DNA of 25,793 nucleotides from Conidiobolus incongruus B7586 (taxonomy: Eukaryota > Entomophthoromycota > Entomophthoromycetes > Entomophthorales > Conidiobolaceae): the NCBI GenBank assembly GCA_000697335.1, contig JNEM01010380.1, positions 1-25,793 on the forward strand. Reading direction: 5' to 3'. This document shows positions 1-11,265 of this stretch, piece by piece. Under the pieces are notes generated by a model, which did not search any database, was not told the DNA's origin, and worked only from the letters and a program-made list of their open reading frames with translations. The position numbers and the translations under genes are program-made. How positions within the stretch are numbered: the first letter of the stretch is position 1; the number at the start of each line of letters is the position of its first letter.

Positions 1-1540
1 TAAATATAAAATAAATCAATTCAAATAGATTATATAGATTATTTTATATTAGGTTATATTATAATTTCTTTAAAATATATAAGCTCTAAATAACTAAGAA
101 TTATTAAATTATATAATTTCACATATAATACTTAATAATGAAATAAAAATAAGATTAATTTTATTAAACTACTATATAATTATCGATATTAATAAACATA
201 TAAATTTTATTTATGTCATTAAAAATATTCAAGTTTTATTTAAAATATCATTTATATCATAATATATTATTGAATGCTATTTATAATATTAAGGTTAGAT
301 ATAATAATAATATTTAAAAATCATCATTTTTGATTTAAATTTATTTGGATATATATTTAAAATCAAATAATTCAATAATTAAATTACTTTATTAGATATA
401 AAATTAATGAAATTTAGAAATCTGACTTAATTATACTGATGATTATATAAATTCTATTTAATAAGGATAATTTTATTAAAATATATAATTAAGTTTGTGT
501 TTCTTATTAATTTAATATAAATTATTAAGTTAATATATATAGAATTTAAATATAATATAAATAGCTTAATAATAAGATATATATCTTTAAAAATAAATAA
601 ATCGTTATATTTCCTTTATTTTATATTATTGTTATTATTTGATAAAAATAATAATAAGTATTTAAATTATATTTAAATACATAAATACATTATAGATAAT
701 TTTTGAATGAAAACTAACTAAAAATAATTATGAAAATTATTAAAGTTAAATCCTTTATAATATTAAAAAAATTAACATCACTTTTATAATAATTAATAAA
801 ATCAATTTTTATATTTATGAGAAATATATTAAAATTTTGTTTTTTTCATATCAGTTATAAAAATAATTTATTTTTCCATATTATTATGAAATTAATTGAC
901 ATATTTTTGTCTTGGTTTGAATTTCAACCTCATTATCAATTCAGCAACAGATTAATAGCATTTGAATAATATTATATTTGAATAATCACCAAGAATTATA
1001 TCAGTAATAATATACCTCGAAGCCTTTAAAAATCAAATTATTCAAGTACCAAAGTTAAAAATCTAATGAAAGTGTATATTATTAAGAAAATGTATAAATA
1101 ATAGGTCAGATTTCTAATAGAGAAATTCATAAATACCTAAATAATCATTGTGTATAGGATAATATTATATATTTTATAAAAAATAATGTCATTAATCTTT
1201 TCCCTTTGTACCAAAAAATAAGTTAAAAACTTTAGGGCATTATTAGCTTTATATGATATAATTGTTAAATATATTGAAAAATATCTTGGGAAATATATTA
1301 ACAGGGCGATTAAAGATAATTATAATAAATAAATCATGAAATACTAAATTATTGACCTGGAATCAATCTATCATAAACTGAAAAAATGATTAAATGATAT
1401 AATATAACAAGATTACTAAATTAATACTTTATTCATTTTAAATGGCTTCTTGACCAAAAACTTGGAAATAATAAACAATTTCTTGGTCTTTATATAAGAT
1501 TTAGGAAATTGATTAAATATTTTTAACAAAAAACGTTGAT
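1..1540. other. AT-rich intergenic DNA, no gene seen
   Basis: This is low-complexity A+T sequence with runs of alternating TA and short A or T tracts. I found no tRNA-like arms and no coding island. The first 900 bases are the most AT-rich; between about 900 and 1500 the sequence becomes slightly more complex but still gives no convincing peptide. Confidence 0.7.
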
Positions 1541-1740
1541 ATCTGTTGCCTTGATTCCCCAGAAATATTCATTTAATCTTAAAACCCATCATAAAATTTG
1601 AAACCAGTTTTTAAATATATATATATATAATTTATAGAGTCTAAGTGGAACCTCCTGAAGGTCCAAGTTAATTATCATTATAAATTTCCATAAAATTCAA
1701 TTATTTCAAGATTGATGTGTAATCAAATAATATTCGCACA

Positions 1741-2398
1741 ATAATTTTTAAGGGAATCAGTCTATTTTAATACTTTTTTTGGACCATATTGCGCGTTATA
1801 GAGTTTTACTAAATATATAAGTTGGGCCCAATATAGTTAATTGAATTGTAAGTTATTTGATTTGTTTCTTTGATAAAGTATAAAAACTTTTTATTCAGTT
1901 TGAATCACAAATTGATAAATTTTTAATCAACACTGTAAGCAGTATATTTAAAAGAGGTAATAAAGCTTTTCTAAATTACTCTTCCACAAGATGAAATATT
2001 ATATTTCATAGTCATATATAACGCCGTTTGAGTATAATCAATAATTTATAAATGACAAAAATATCGCCTTTTTCATTACAAAAATCTTAAAGTTATTACT
2101 GATTAGGAAATAAATATTATATATAGTTTGTAGACAAAATCAATGCTAATTCCAAAATAATTTATGACCTTATTTTGACTAAGTGTATTTGGCCGATGTT
2201 TGTATATTATTAATTCTAGCGATCTTAATATCGTCATCCCGATTATTAAGGGATATATCTTACGTTTTTAGAGAGCTAAAACAATCTTTTTATAATAACT
2301 TATAATACTTGGAACTACTAAAGTTGAAATATGTATTATTGAAACCAATTTATCAATCGAATCTTGTAGTGCGTATAAGAGCTTGTTATTTGATTTAA
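1741..2398 (+). pseudogene. possible remnant of a membrane-protein gene
   Basis: I do not recognise the gene. From 2183 to 2398 one + frame runs 72 codons with a single internal stop (2303-2305). It gives a hydrophobic stretch like a membrane segment (ADVCILLILAILISSS), then a basic, helical-looking stretch (RLLRDISYVFRELKQSF), then further coding-like residues. About 400 bases upstream, around 1756-1820, another short + stretch reads ILFLDHIARYRVLL, which loosely recalls the TM3/DRY region of seven-helix receptors. Local GC is above that of the surroundings. I see no start codon, splice signals or complete product. Chance frames of this length do occur in such AT-rich DNA, and AT-rich codons encode hydrophobic residues anyway, so the call is weak. 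Confidence 0.2.
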
Positions 2399-2399
2399 T

Positions 2400-4650
2400 A
2401 GGAAGTTTATAAGCTCCCTCATCAATTTCAAAAGAAATAAAAGTTAACTAAGTTTGATGATGTATTCTGATTATAAATTGGGATAATTTTTGTGATGCCT
2501 AAATATGATTTCCTAATCAATTAAAATCATATAATACTTATTATGAATATCATTATGAAGTATCTCAAATACTTATAATTATCTAGTTTTTGATCAAATT
2601 TTATACATATTAAATATTATATATGATTATTCAAGAACGATAAATTGAAAAATTGAGGGAAAAAAATGAATATTGGTATTTAAATTATATATTTTAAATA
2701 ATTCAAGTTATTATCTAATCCGAATTAAGAGCTTTATTATAACTAATTTCTAATATAACTTGACAGGGTTGTTAAAATGAATCTTATGAGCATAGGATGA
2801 TGTTGGGGTAAAAAAAGATAATATGTTGATATCGTTTTGACCTCATTTTAAGTATTTTAGTTTCCACAATTAAATAATAAGTCAATTATAAGTCAAGTAC
2901 AAAATCAATAAGAACTCTATCCTGATTACTGAGGAAATACAACTTCAACTCTAAATTTGCTTGAATAAAAATATTTATTAATTAATCTTTAATCATAATT
3001 ATATTTTATATCAATTCCTGAAAATATAATATTTTCATATTTCTTACTTGAACAAAATAAATGCTACTCTGGAGATGAAAATATTAAATTACTTCTATCA
3101 GAGTTTATTACAAAGCATAATTCAATCTAATTTCCAATTCTAAGAGCATATATTCTAGGTTACGTTATTATATATCACTTTCCAATAGACCATATTATTA
3201 CCATTTTTACTAAAAGTCACCATCCCCTTAAAAGGTTAGTGTCTCATATCTTATCCTTAATCCTATTAATCATTAATTATCTGAAAAATTATTAATAAAA
3301 GGAGAGGAGTTTTAAGTCTTAAATAAGTCAATTATAAATTTACCATAAATGGTTATTGATAAAATAAGAATAGTAACTTAAAAAGAACTTATTGTTCATT
3401 ATCCAGTTTCGCATCTTTCTTGACTTCTGTTCTCAGTAATTAAATTACTTCCTTCATAGGGTTCGATCAGTTATAGCCAGCCTTACAGCTATATTGAACA
3501 ATATTAAAATAAAACTAATCAAAATTTATAAAAAGCATAAACTTGATAAAAATAATTAATACATTATATCAATTATATAATAAAAAAAGAGAAAAGAAAA
3601 AAAAATACAATAGTTAAATAGTTTAATGTTGAAAAATTGATTCAATGTAAAATTCATAGTAATTGGCGATATATTGATTATACTAAAGAAATTAATTATA
3701 ATATTGCAATATGTTTATGGTGAATATGATTTGAAATTGTATGTTTCATTTTTAATTCAAAAACGTTCATTAAATATTAATAAAATCCAATAATTAATCT
3801 AAACATCCCAACAATTACTATAATTACAATAATTTAATAACTCGTATTTTGATAACCAGTTAATGAACTGTAATAAATCATTAAATTCTTAATTACATAA
3901 ATGTAAAGCATCGATATATCTATTTGAGATATTATTAGTCGATGGGGCTTTGATATCCAAAGTCCTATATATCCTAATCATTATATTGTCTTCACTATTG
4001 TCCTCTTTTTAGGTTTATGTTTGATTCCTTGAGAAATAATGTATCATATCTCATTTATATTGTTATCATTATTTTTTATTACAATCATGTTGTTTGTAAT
4101 ATATTTTTTGTATAATCTCTATTGGTTAAATGTTTATAACCTAATTTGGGGAGTATAATATGATTGTAAATAATTTTGAAAATTATTAGAATATTAAACT
4201 ATATCATCTACTTTAAGAAATAATGACTGTCAAATTTGGATAAGGTGGAATCATCATTAATTATAATTTAACATTACTTAATGCGAAATCATGATATCAT
4301 TATGAATCTATTAAATATGGTGTAATTAAAAATTGTAATCTGTATAGTGAAAATTTTTTGTCGATTTGATAATTATATAAAATATATAATCTTTTATATA
4401 TTCATGTTTATATTTTATATTTACCATAATGACATTCTTAATTAAAATCTATAGACAAATACCTGGAAATGAATTGAAATAAATTTTTGATATCGAAAGT
4501 CAAAAGATTAAGAAATATTTATCTTAAAAATAGACATGAATTTTCTGGATTGAGAGAAGTATGCCACAAATAAACAGTTAAATATCAATTTGAAGTAATT
4601 ATTTTTTATTGAAACATGACCTTGACAATAATTTAAATTTATTTCAATAA
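2400..4650. other. intergenic DNA, no gene seen
   Basis: This is mostly AT-rich sequence with a few less biased patches near 3180-3260, 3400-3500 and 3930-4030. The patch near 3466 carries a GGTTCGATC motif like a tRNA T-loop, but no D-arm or anticodon arm lies at the right distance upstream. I found no supportable gene. Confidence 0.55.
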
Positions 4651-4655
4651 TTCAG

Positions 4656-4805
4656 GGTTTATATTTGACTAATTTACATTTGTCATATTCTAAAAGGTCT
4701 GCTTCTATCGATTGTTCCCAAGTAACGGTCCTAACTACCACCTCTATTAATTTGACTATAAACCTTAATTCTCAGGCTGGTGCTCCGATTTATACCATAA
4801 TATGA
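4656..4805 (+). pseudogene. fragment of an unidentified, possibly secreted protein gene
   Basis: An AT-rich stretch ending in a plausible 3' splice site (TTCAG, 4651-4655) is followed by 49 codons and a TGA stop. The peptide is polar and varied, unlike the poly-Ile/Lys/Asn of chance frames. Its second half reads SIDCSQVTVLTTTSINLTIN, then LNSQAG, an alternating pattern expected of beta strands. Local GC is clearly above the flanks. No upstream exon with a start codon or signal peptide was found, so it is either the last exon of a gene I could not trace or a relic. The stretch from Cys to Gly loosely matches part of the broken gene at 16.4 kb. The protein family is unknown. Confidence 0.35.
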
Positions 4806-5054
4806 ATAAAATTTTAATCTAAATTTTCCAAAATAATAATGCAAAATCTAGATTAAATTTTGTTAAAATAGATATTATTTTCGGGATATTTTTTTATTAT
4901 ATAATTAATATATTAATTCAGGTATTTAATATCCAGTGCATGTTCACATGTCAAAAATAAAATTGCTCCTGAATCATTTAAATTTAATCAAATTCCGTAA
5001 GTGTTTTAAATTTAAGTGTAAAGATGACATTTGAAATTTGTTCCACTAATCGAG

Positions 5055-5062
5055 TATATAAA
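5055..5062 (+). promoter_or_regulatory. TATA box of the first reductase gene
   Basis: TATATAAA lies 80 bases before the preferred start codon at 5135. Transcription beginning about 30 bases downstream would start at or after 5085. That would leave almost no leader for the upstream in-frame ATG at 5087, so the position supports the 5135 start. Confidence 0.4.
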
Positions 5063-5134
5063 TTCATGACATACGTTAAATAAAATATGTTAATGTTCAA
5101 AAATATTAAATACTATATTAAAATTATTGACAAT

Positions 5135-6178
5135 ATGGGTAATACAACTAATCTTCAAGTGATTTATAAAAATATGCCCGTGGGTGCATTGGCTGATAAT
5201 AATGATACTTTTGAATTAAAGAAATCTGAAATTAATTTAGACACTGTGGAAGTGCCTCAAGATCATGTCTTGGTGGAAAATCTATGGTTGGCTGTAGGTC
5301 CTTATATGAGGGGAAGAATGCTGCCACCTGAAGTCAAAAGCTATATTGATCCCTTTGAAATTGATTCCGTTCCAGATGGGAATTCGATTTCTAGAGTTAT
5401 TAGAAGTAATGCACCTGATTATAAGCCTGGTGACATTGTGCTTACTATGTCGCGTTGGGAAAATTATTCTGTTCTTGGAACTGATTTGGTATTTCCAGTC
5501 AAGTTGGATCCTAGAGTTCCACCATCCTATTATCTCTCTACACTTGGCTTCAACGGACTCACCGCTTGGGTTGGATTAAAAAATATTGCTCAACCTAAAG
5601 AAGGTGAAACTATTTTGATTAGTGGTGCTTATGGTGCTGTTGGTTTAGCTGTTGGTCAATTATGCAAGCTTAAAGGTCTTAGAGTAGTTGGAATCGCTGG
5701 AACTGATGAAAAAGTCAATTCCTTGATTAATGACTTTAAATTCGATAGTGCTATTAATTACAAGACTTGTAACAATTTTGAAGATGCGATCAAAGAGAAT
5801 TGTCCCAATGGTGTAGATATTTATTGGGATAATGTAGGAGGACAAATTTTGGAAGATGCAATTACATGTTGCAATGACTTTGGGCGTATTGTACTTTGTG
5901 GTATGATTTCCCAATATAGCTTCACTGATTCTCATCCAATTTCAACAATGCTGATGGCAATTCCTAAAAGATTGAAGTTGGAAGCTTTTATTGTCAGTGA
6001 TCACTTCCATGAATTGCAAACAATGATTGATGAATTACTTCCATTAGTAATAAGTGGGAAGTTAAAGATTATTGAAACTGTGGAAGAAGGTGTTCACAAC
6101 ATTCCAAAAGCACTCATTGATGTCTTTAATGGTAAAAACAAAGGTCAACAATTGATCAAATTGTCAAGCAAACTGTGA
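5135..6178 (+). CDS. zinc-free MDR NADPH reductase, alkenal/prostaglandin reductase type (copy 1)
   Basis: This is a 347-residue, single-exon cytosolic oxidoreductase of the medium-chain dehydrogenase/reductase superfamily (PTGR1, plant alkenal double-bond reductase, yeast YML131W-like). The family reduces the C=C bond of alpha,beta-unsaturated aldehydes and ketones with NADPH, often for detoxification; the substrate here is unknown. Visible landmarks are PYMRGRM (56-62), the substrate-side family signature; LGFNGLTAW (137-145); the Rossmann glycine motif GAYGAVG (164-170); GTDEK (189-193) and NYK (208-210) near the expected NADP phosphate site; and DNVGG (232-236). The catalytic-zinc ligands of alcohol dehydrogenases are absent, as expected. 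The frame opens 16 codons earlier at 5087, but those residues are Lys/Ile/Tyr-rich. Starting at 5135 gives exactly the length of copy 2 and aligns its N-terminus. Copy 1 keeps all the family motifs I can check. Confidence 0.93.
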   Translation: MGNTTNLQVIYKNMPVGALADNNDTFELKKSEINLDTVEVPQDHVLVENLWLAVGPYMRGRMLPPEVKSYIDPFEIDSVPDGNSISRVIRSNAPDYKPGDIVLTMSRWENYSVLGTDLVFPVKLDPRVPPSYYLSTLGFNGLTAWVGLKNIAQPKEGETILISGAYGAVGLAVGQLCKLKGLRVVGIAGTDEKVNSLINDFKFDSAINYKTCNNFEDAIKENCPNGVDIYWDNVGGQILEDAITCCNDFGRIVLCGMISQYSFTDSHPISTMLMAIPKRLKLEAFIVSDHFHELQTMIDELLPLVISGKLKIIETVEEGVHNIPKALIDVFNGKNKGQQLIKLSSKL

Positions 6179-6207
6179 AAAACCTTGTTAAATTGTTTCA
6201 CTATGAA

Positions 6208-6213
6208 AATAAA
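6208..6213 (+). terminator. candidate polyadenylation signal, copy 1
   Basis: AATAAA begins 30 bases after the TGA stop of the first reductase. The spacing is reasonable for a short fungal 3' UTR, but the hexamer is common in DNA this AT-rich. Confidence 0.3.
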
Positions 6214-8585
6214 TCATATAAAGATATATTAAATACCTGAATTTGGAATATGCCCTGTTTAATCGTATATGAATAATGCTGATTAATAATTTCAATTTAT
6301 CTATAGTCAGGTAATAAATTATAATCGTTAATAGCAGGGAGTTCTTATTTTACTAATACAAATAAAAGTAAATACTTTATATCCATTAACATATATGAAT
6401 ATTGACCTTGGACGAAATTAATCAAATTTTCAATTCAAGCCATTTATTGAGCAATTTTTAACATTAAGTAAATTATAATAACAATATTTCAATTACTCTA
6501 TTAGCTCATTCTGTTTTAACTTTATATTTTGTTTAAGAATAGTTACAATGTGAATTATATAACTTCAATTACTTCAGTTTTAAAATTATATCGAGTTTAA
6601 AGTTTGTACATCCTTTGAACATTTTAATATTCATATTCTATTTGAAAAATTGAATAAAGATTAATTTTAAGTATGAATTATTTTGTTTAATAAACAGAAT
6701 TCACTAACATATATTGAATGAAATTGTACAAAACTCCAAGTATATATATATATCACAAATCAATTTAAATATATTGCTTAATAATAATTTCATGAAATGA
6801 ATATAATAATTTATTTCACGATATCTATTGAAAAATATTTTTATCAGTTGATATAAAATTTTTTTAAATATTGGGATAAAAGGTATAAAAACCTGATCAA
6901 TAATTTTAGTCAACATTCAGATTAATTGTAATAATTTTATTTTACAATTTGGATTTTTAAATCCTACTGTTTATTGCCAAATTTTTTAATTCTTGAATTA
7001 ATCACGATAAATTCACTTTTTATTGAATAGTATTACAAAATATATAATATCATTATTATTTCAACCTTAACATGAATAATATTTTGATATTATTCGAAAT
7101 ATTCACTATATCTATATGGAAAGATTTTTAATTGAATATATATACAGAAACCTTTTAATTTACATCCATTGATATTGTTAGGCCTGCAAATATGAGATAC
7201 GAACATTATTACTAATCATACAATTGATGTATAGTTCTAATTGATTCATTCCATTCTATATTTCAATAACATATACACCTAGCTACTCAATACAGTAATG
7301 GATATAATTACTGATTACAAATCAATTGTTACTCCTTTTTAGCTTCAATTCAGTATAAATACCATTCTTACTATTAACTTAATAAACAAGATTAGATTTA
7401 GCCAAATCATCATAAATCACTTTTCTAATCCTACAACCTCAATTCTAACAATATTAATATTATATTTATCAAATTTTTTCAACTTTAAGTTGATCTAGAG
7501 TATATGATTGATCTTGATACAACCTTATTTGTCTAGCCAATTACTAAATGATATAATTAAAAAAGTATAATGTATAGAGATTTCATGAAAATTTTCACTT
7601 ATTTATTATTGTAGATAGAATTAGAGAATATTTTTACATTAATACTTCAATCTAAAATATATATTTCTTTAGGTATATAATAATTGTCCAAATTGTTATA
7701 TAATTTCATGTCAATTAATCAACAATAATAAAAATTAAGGCCTTAGTAAGTAATTATCTTTAAATGATTATGAAAATACCTAGTTATGAGTGTGGATTAT
7801 TTTAAAGAAGATATTTCTTTTTGAATGAGAGCAAATAATTATATGGTGTTATGTGTTTTTATTTTGATTAACTTTCAATATATAGTATATATTTATTATT
7901 CACAAAATTGTACATATAATATATATTTGTTGAATGTCAATTATATTTGATTTATTTAAAAACGCTTTACTTTCCACTCTGATATACACCTTACTAATAT
8001 TATAAAATAACATTATTTTTCGGAATTTTTTTCTATAATGAGTTTTTAACTAATTTTCAAATTAATTGTTATTTAACAATTGTAAAAAAATTACATCATA
8101 AACTTGAGTAGTTTTAGTTATTTTTATATTATAATACCCTAACCAATATAAAAGGGTCCTTTTTGATTTTTGGCACAAATATAAATTATTTTATAAAAAT
8201 AAAAAATTAAACATATTATTCAATAAGAGTGTTTTTGTATCAATTATGACATTTCAAATTTTAACATTGATACAAATTTTATTAATTTATTAAATTAAAT
8301 ATTATATATAATATATAAAACGTTATTTTATTAGAATAAAATCAATTTTAAATATAAAAAATATTTGAATTAAATTTCAAAATTTATTGATTGAATGAAT
8401 TATGATATATATATATATCAAGCAGCAATGATATTTGGAGAATTAAAGATTGCTTTGAAATATGATTTCTCTATTTTATATAAATGAGTTGTAAACTATT
8501 AATACAAATTGTGATATACTCATTAGAAAATAATAATATTATTTACTTTAATAAATTCAATTTGTATAAATCTAATGAATATTTA
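6214..8585. other. AT-rich intergenic DNA, no gene seen
   Basis: No supportable gene was found. An open minus-strand frame at 6704-6916 encodes a monotonous Ile/Phe/Lys/Tyr-rich peptide and is best explained by base composition. An alternating TA run lies near 8405-8419. Confidence 0.6.
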
Positions 8586-8587
8586 TT

Positions 8588-8960
8588 TCAAATGACGGCC
8601 GTAACCGCTGGAGAATTAGGTTTTAAGAGCTTAAACGGGGAAACGCCAGTGGTAAACAATAGGTTACCACAAAATTAAGGGATATTAATGCGGTTCATCA
8701 AATTAAGTGAAAATGGCTTAGTGCTAATCAAGTTCTTCGAATAAAGTAAATGTCTCACACTCGTCAAGACTCAATACTTTTGTGAGTGTTACGAGGAAAG
8801 CTCAAAGACTGGATACTTTTGAAATGAAGGTAGGAAGCTGAGATTATTAAGTGATAGGTTCAACCAGTTCATGAAATTAAGTACCTGCAATGTGACTTCT
8901 TGAATTAGTGTGGTAATCGGAGTTCCTTGAGTGATGCGCAAGACTATTTCCCATCTCAAA
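8588..8960. other. GC-raised island, unclassified relic
   Basis: About 370 bases stand out from the AT-rich flanks. The left end reads on the + strand as MTAVTAGELGFKSLNGETPV and then to a TAA, with AT-poor codons (ACG GCC GTA ACC GCT GGA). Other frames give coding-like pieces on both strands, none complete. A 7-bp inverted repeat GTGGTAA/TTACCAC sits at 8649-8670. A 16-base word GTTCATCAAATTAAGT (8693-8708) recurs with one change at 8867-8882. I could not find target-site duplications, tRNA-type internal promoter boxes or a recognisable protein domain. It may be a decayed gene or transposon piece; its strand is undecided. Confidence 0.35.
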
Positions 8961-10060
8961 TATATCAGATTGTTGTAATATAAAAACTCTAAATGTTTGT
9001 AATTGAACTAAGGATGAAATTATCATAATATTATATACAATGTTTATAAACGATTGGATTTATTATATATTTATAATATTGATTTAGCTCTGATAATATT
9101 TTTTATAAAAACATCCTTTGAGCGAATCATATATAAATAGTATAGCTTAAAATAATTTTTTTAGTTTTAGCAAAACTTAATTAAGGATTGAAGAATCCTA
9201 GTAATTCATAATTCTCGCAAAAGTATATATTAAAGTCACACTTTTATACTCAATATTTTTATAAAATTGACTGTAGTATATATTTGCTTGATCAAAGAGG
9301 TATCATTTTCCATTTTATTCATTATTTCTATTGAATTAAGAATCATTTGTTTATTAATATTGAAATATAAAAAATGAAATTAAATAAGAACCATTATGAA
9401 TTGAACAATTAATATTGGATATGAGAATTAAAAAGCTCTAAAAAATGAAATATTAATAATATTTTAAAAGATAACATCATCGTTTTGTATAATTATGTTA
9501 AATATAAACAAAGGCTAAATATACCTAATTATTTAAAAATTTAGTATGTTTATAAACAATTTTATATTTTTTTATATTAACCTTATTTGAATTATTTAAT
9601 TTATTTTCTTTTATATTCAATCATATTCCCTCTATTCTGATTTTTAAATAAAACAATATTTTCAGAAATTGGTTATATATTTACTAATGTAAAGTATATT
9701 AATGGAGTAAATATATTCCCGATAAACTAATAAATGTTAATTGATTTTCCCAATATTTCGAATAAATCAAAAAATTTTTTAATTTGAATCCCAAATCTTT
9801 GTGTTGAATTTAATATATTGAAATTAAAATAATGTAGAGAGCAGTATACATTTAAAGAATATTGAATATTATTTAAAATAAAATCCCATGATATTCAAAA
9901 TCCTTTTGAATAATACATCCTAATTGGGACGAATTTTTATGAGAATTCCTATATAAGGAAGTTGAACTGAATATATTCTCATACAATTTTATATTTACCT
10001 GATACAAGAAAATTAAAATAAAATTGGATCGATGAATTTTATAAGTTTTATAATTTCATA
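8961..10060. other. AT-rich intergenic DNA, no gene seen
   Basis: No coding island or RNA gene was found. The last few hundred bases must hold the promoter of the second reductase, but apart from its TATA box I recognise no element. It shows no obvious similarity to the sequence upstream of the first reductase, so the duplication's flanks have diverged. Confidence 0.6.
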
Positions 10061-10064
10061 TAAG

Positions 10065-10073
10065 TATAAATAG
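10065..10073 (+). promoter_or_regulatory. TATA box of the second reductase gene
   Basis: TATAAATAG, a canonical TATA element, lies 56 bases before the start codon at 10121. This agrees with a short leader and with 10121 being the true start. Confidence 0.45.
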
Positions 10074-10120
10074 ATAATATATCACTGATAAAATCATAAT
10101 AAATTAATACATAGTTAAAG

Positions 10121-11164
10121 ATGACAAAAGTATCTAATCTTCACATTATTTTTAAAAGTATACCAATAGGTTCCATAAAAGAAAATGATGGTACCTTTGA
10201 ATTAAAGAAATCTGAAATTAATTTAGACACTGTGGAAGTGCCTCAAGATCATGCCTTGGTGGAAAATCTGTTGTTGGCTGTAGGTCCCTACATGAAATGG
10301 AGAATGAGATCACCTGAAATCAAAAGCTATGTCGATGCATTTAAAATTGACTCGGTACCGGACGGTGGTTCAATTTCTAGAATTATAAGAAGCAATAACC
10401 CCGGATATAAGCCTGGTGACATTGTGCTTACTATGTCGCGTTGGGAAAATTATTCTGTTCTCGGTCCTCAAGCCATATTTCCAGTCAAGTTGGATCCTAG
10501 AGTTCCACCATCCTATTATCTCTCTACACTTGGCTTCAACGGACTCACCGCTTGGGTTGGATTAAAAAATATTGCTCAACCTAAAGAAGGTGAAACTATT
10601 TTGATTAGTGGTGCTTATGGTGCTGTTGGTTTAGCTGTTGGTCAATTATGCAAGCTTAAAGGTCTTAGAGTAGTTGGAATCGCTGGAACTGATGAAAAAG
10701 TCAATTCCTTGATTAATGACTTTAAATTCGATAGTGCTATTAATTACAAGACTTGTAACAATTTTGAAGATGCGATCAAAGAGAATTGTCCCAATGGTGT
10801 AGATATTTATTGGGATAATGTAGGAGGACAAATTTTGGAAGATGCAATTACATGTTGCAATGACTTTGGGCGTATTGTACTTTGTGGTATGATTTCCCAA
10901 TATAGCTTCACTGACCCTCACCCAATTTCAACATTATTAAACGCAATCCCTAAAAGATTGAGGTTGGAAGCTTTTATAGTTTCAGATCATGTATACCAAT
11001 TACAAACAATGATTGATGAATTACTTCCATTAGTAATAAGCGGAAAGTTAAAAATTATTGAAACTGTGGAAGAAGGCGTTCACAATATTCCAAAAGCACT
11101 CATTGATGTCTTTAATGGTAAAAACAAAGGTCAACAGTTAGTTCAGTTGTCTAACAATTTGTAA
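10121..11164 (+). CDS. zinc-free MDR NADPH reductase paralogue (copy 2)
   Basis: This is a 347-residue single-exon paralogue of the reductase at 5135-6178, in the same orientation 4986 bases downstream, aligning without gaps. The cofactor half is intact: GAYGAVG (164-170), GTDEK (189-193), NYK (208-210) and DNVGG (232-236). It is unusual in the substrate half: the family signature YMRGRM is YMKWRM here (residues 57-62), so the conserved Arg-Gly pair is replaced by Lys-Trp, and neighbouring residues (RSPEIKSYVDAFKI) also differ from copy 1. Residues 119-264 appear identical to copy 1, down to synonymous positions. Because the frame is open with no damage, it is probably expressed and NADPH-binding. 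The changed signature suggests an altered substrate pocket or weakened activity; that part is inference. Confidence 0.92.
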   Translation: MTKVSNLHIIFKSIPIGSIKENDGTFELKKSEINLDTVEVPQDHALVENLLLAVGPYMKWRMRSPEIKSYVDAFKIDSVPDGGSISRIIRSNNPGYKPGDIVLTMSRWENYSVLGPQAIFPVKLDPRVPPSYYLSTLGFNGLTAWVGLKNIAQPKEGETILISGAYGAVGLAVGQLCKLKGLRVVGIAGTDEKVNSLINDFKFDSAINYKTCNNFEDAIKENCPNGVDIYWDNVGGQILEDAITCCNDFGRIVLCGMISQYSFTDPHPISTLLNAIPKRLRLEAFIVSDHVYQLQTMIDELLPLVISGKLKIIETVEEGVHNIPKALIDVFNGKNKGQQLVQLSNNL

Positions 11165-11259
11165 AGGAAGCTTAAATTATTCATAATATTTTGAAAATAT
11201 AAAATAGAAATGAATACTTGAGTACCTAATAATTTTGAAATTTAGCTGTATTAATTAAT

Positions 11260-11265
11260 AATAAA
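11260..11265 (+). terminator. candidate polyadenylation signal, copy 2
   Basis: AATAAA lies 96 bases after the TAA stop of the second reductase. It is plausible but weak, since the hexamer is frequent by chance here. Confidence 0.25.

Noticed and set aside
3466-3480. GGTTCGATC resembling a tRNA T-loop
   Set aside because: No D-arm, anticodon arm or acceptor complement at the right spacing.
5087-5134. Sixteen-codon N-terminal extension of the first reductase
   Set aside because: The extension is Lys/Ile/Tyr-rich, is absent from the paralogue, and begins about 25-30 bases after the TATA box; the start at 5135 aligns exactly with copy 2.
5660-5935. 91-codon minus-strand frame, repeated at 10646-10921
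   Set aside because: It is the antisense shadow of the reductase coding strand and is near-identical in both places only because the + strand is.
6704-6916. 70-codon minus-strand frame
   Set aside because: Monotonous Ile/Phe/Lys/Tyr composition, no motif, no GC rise; frames this long are expected by chance here.
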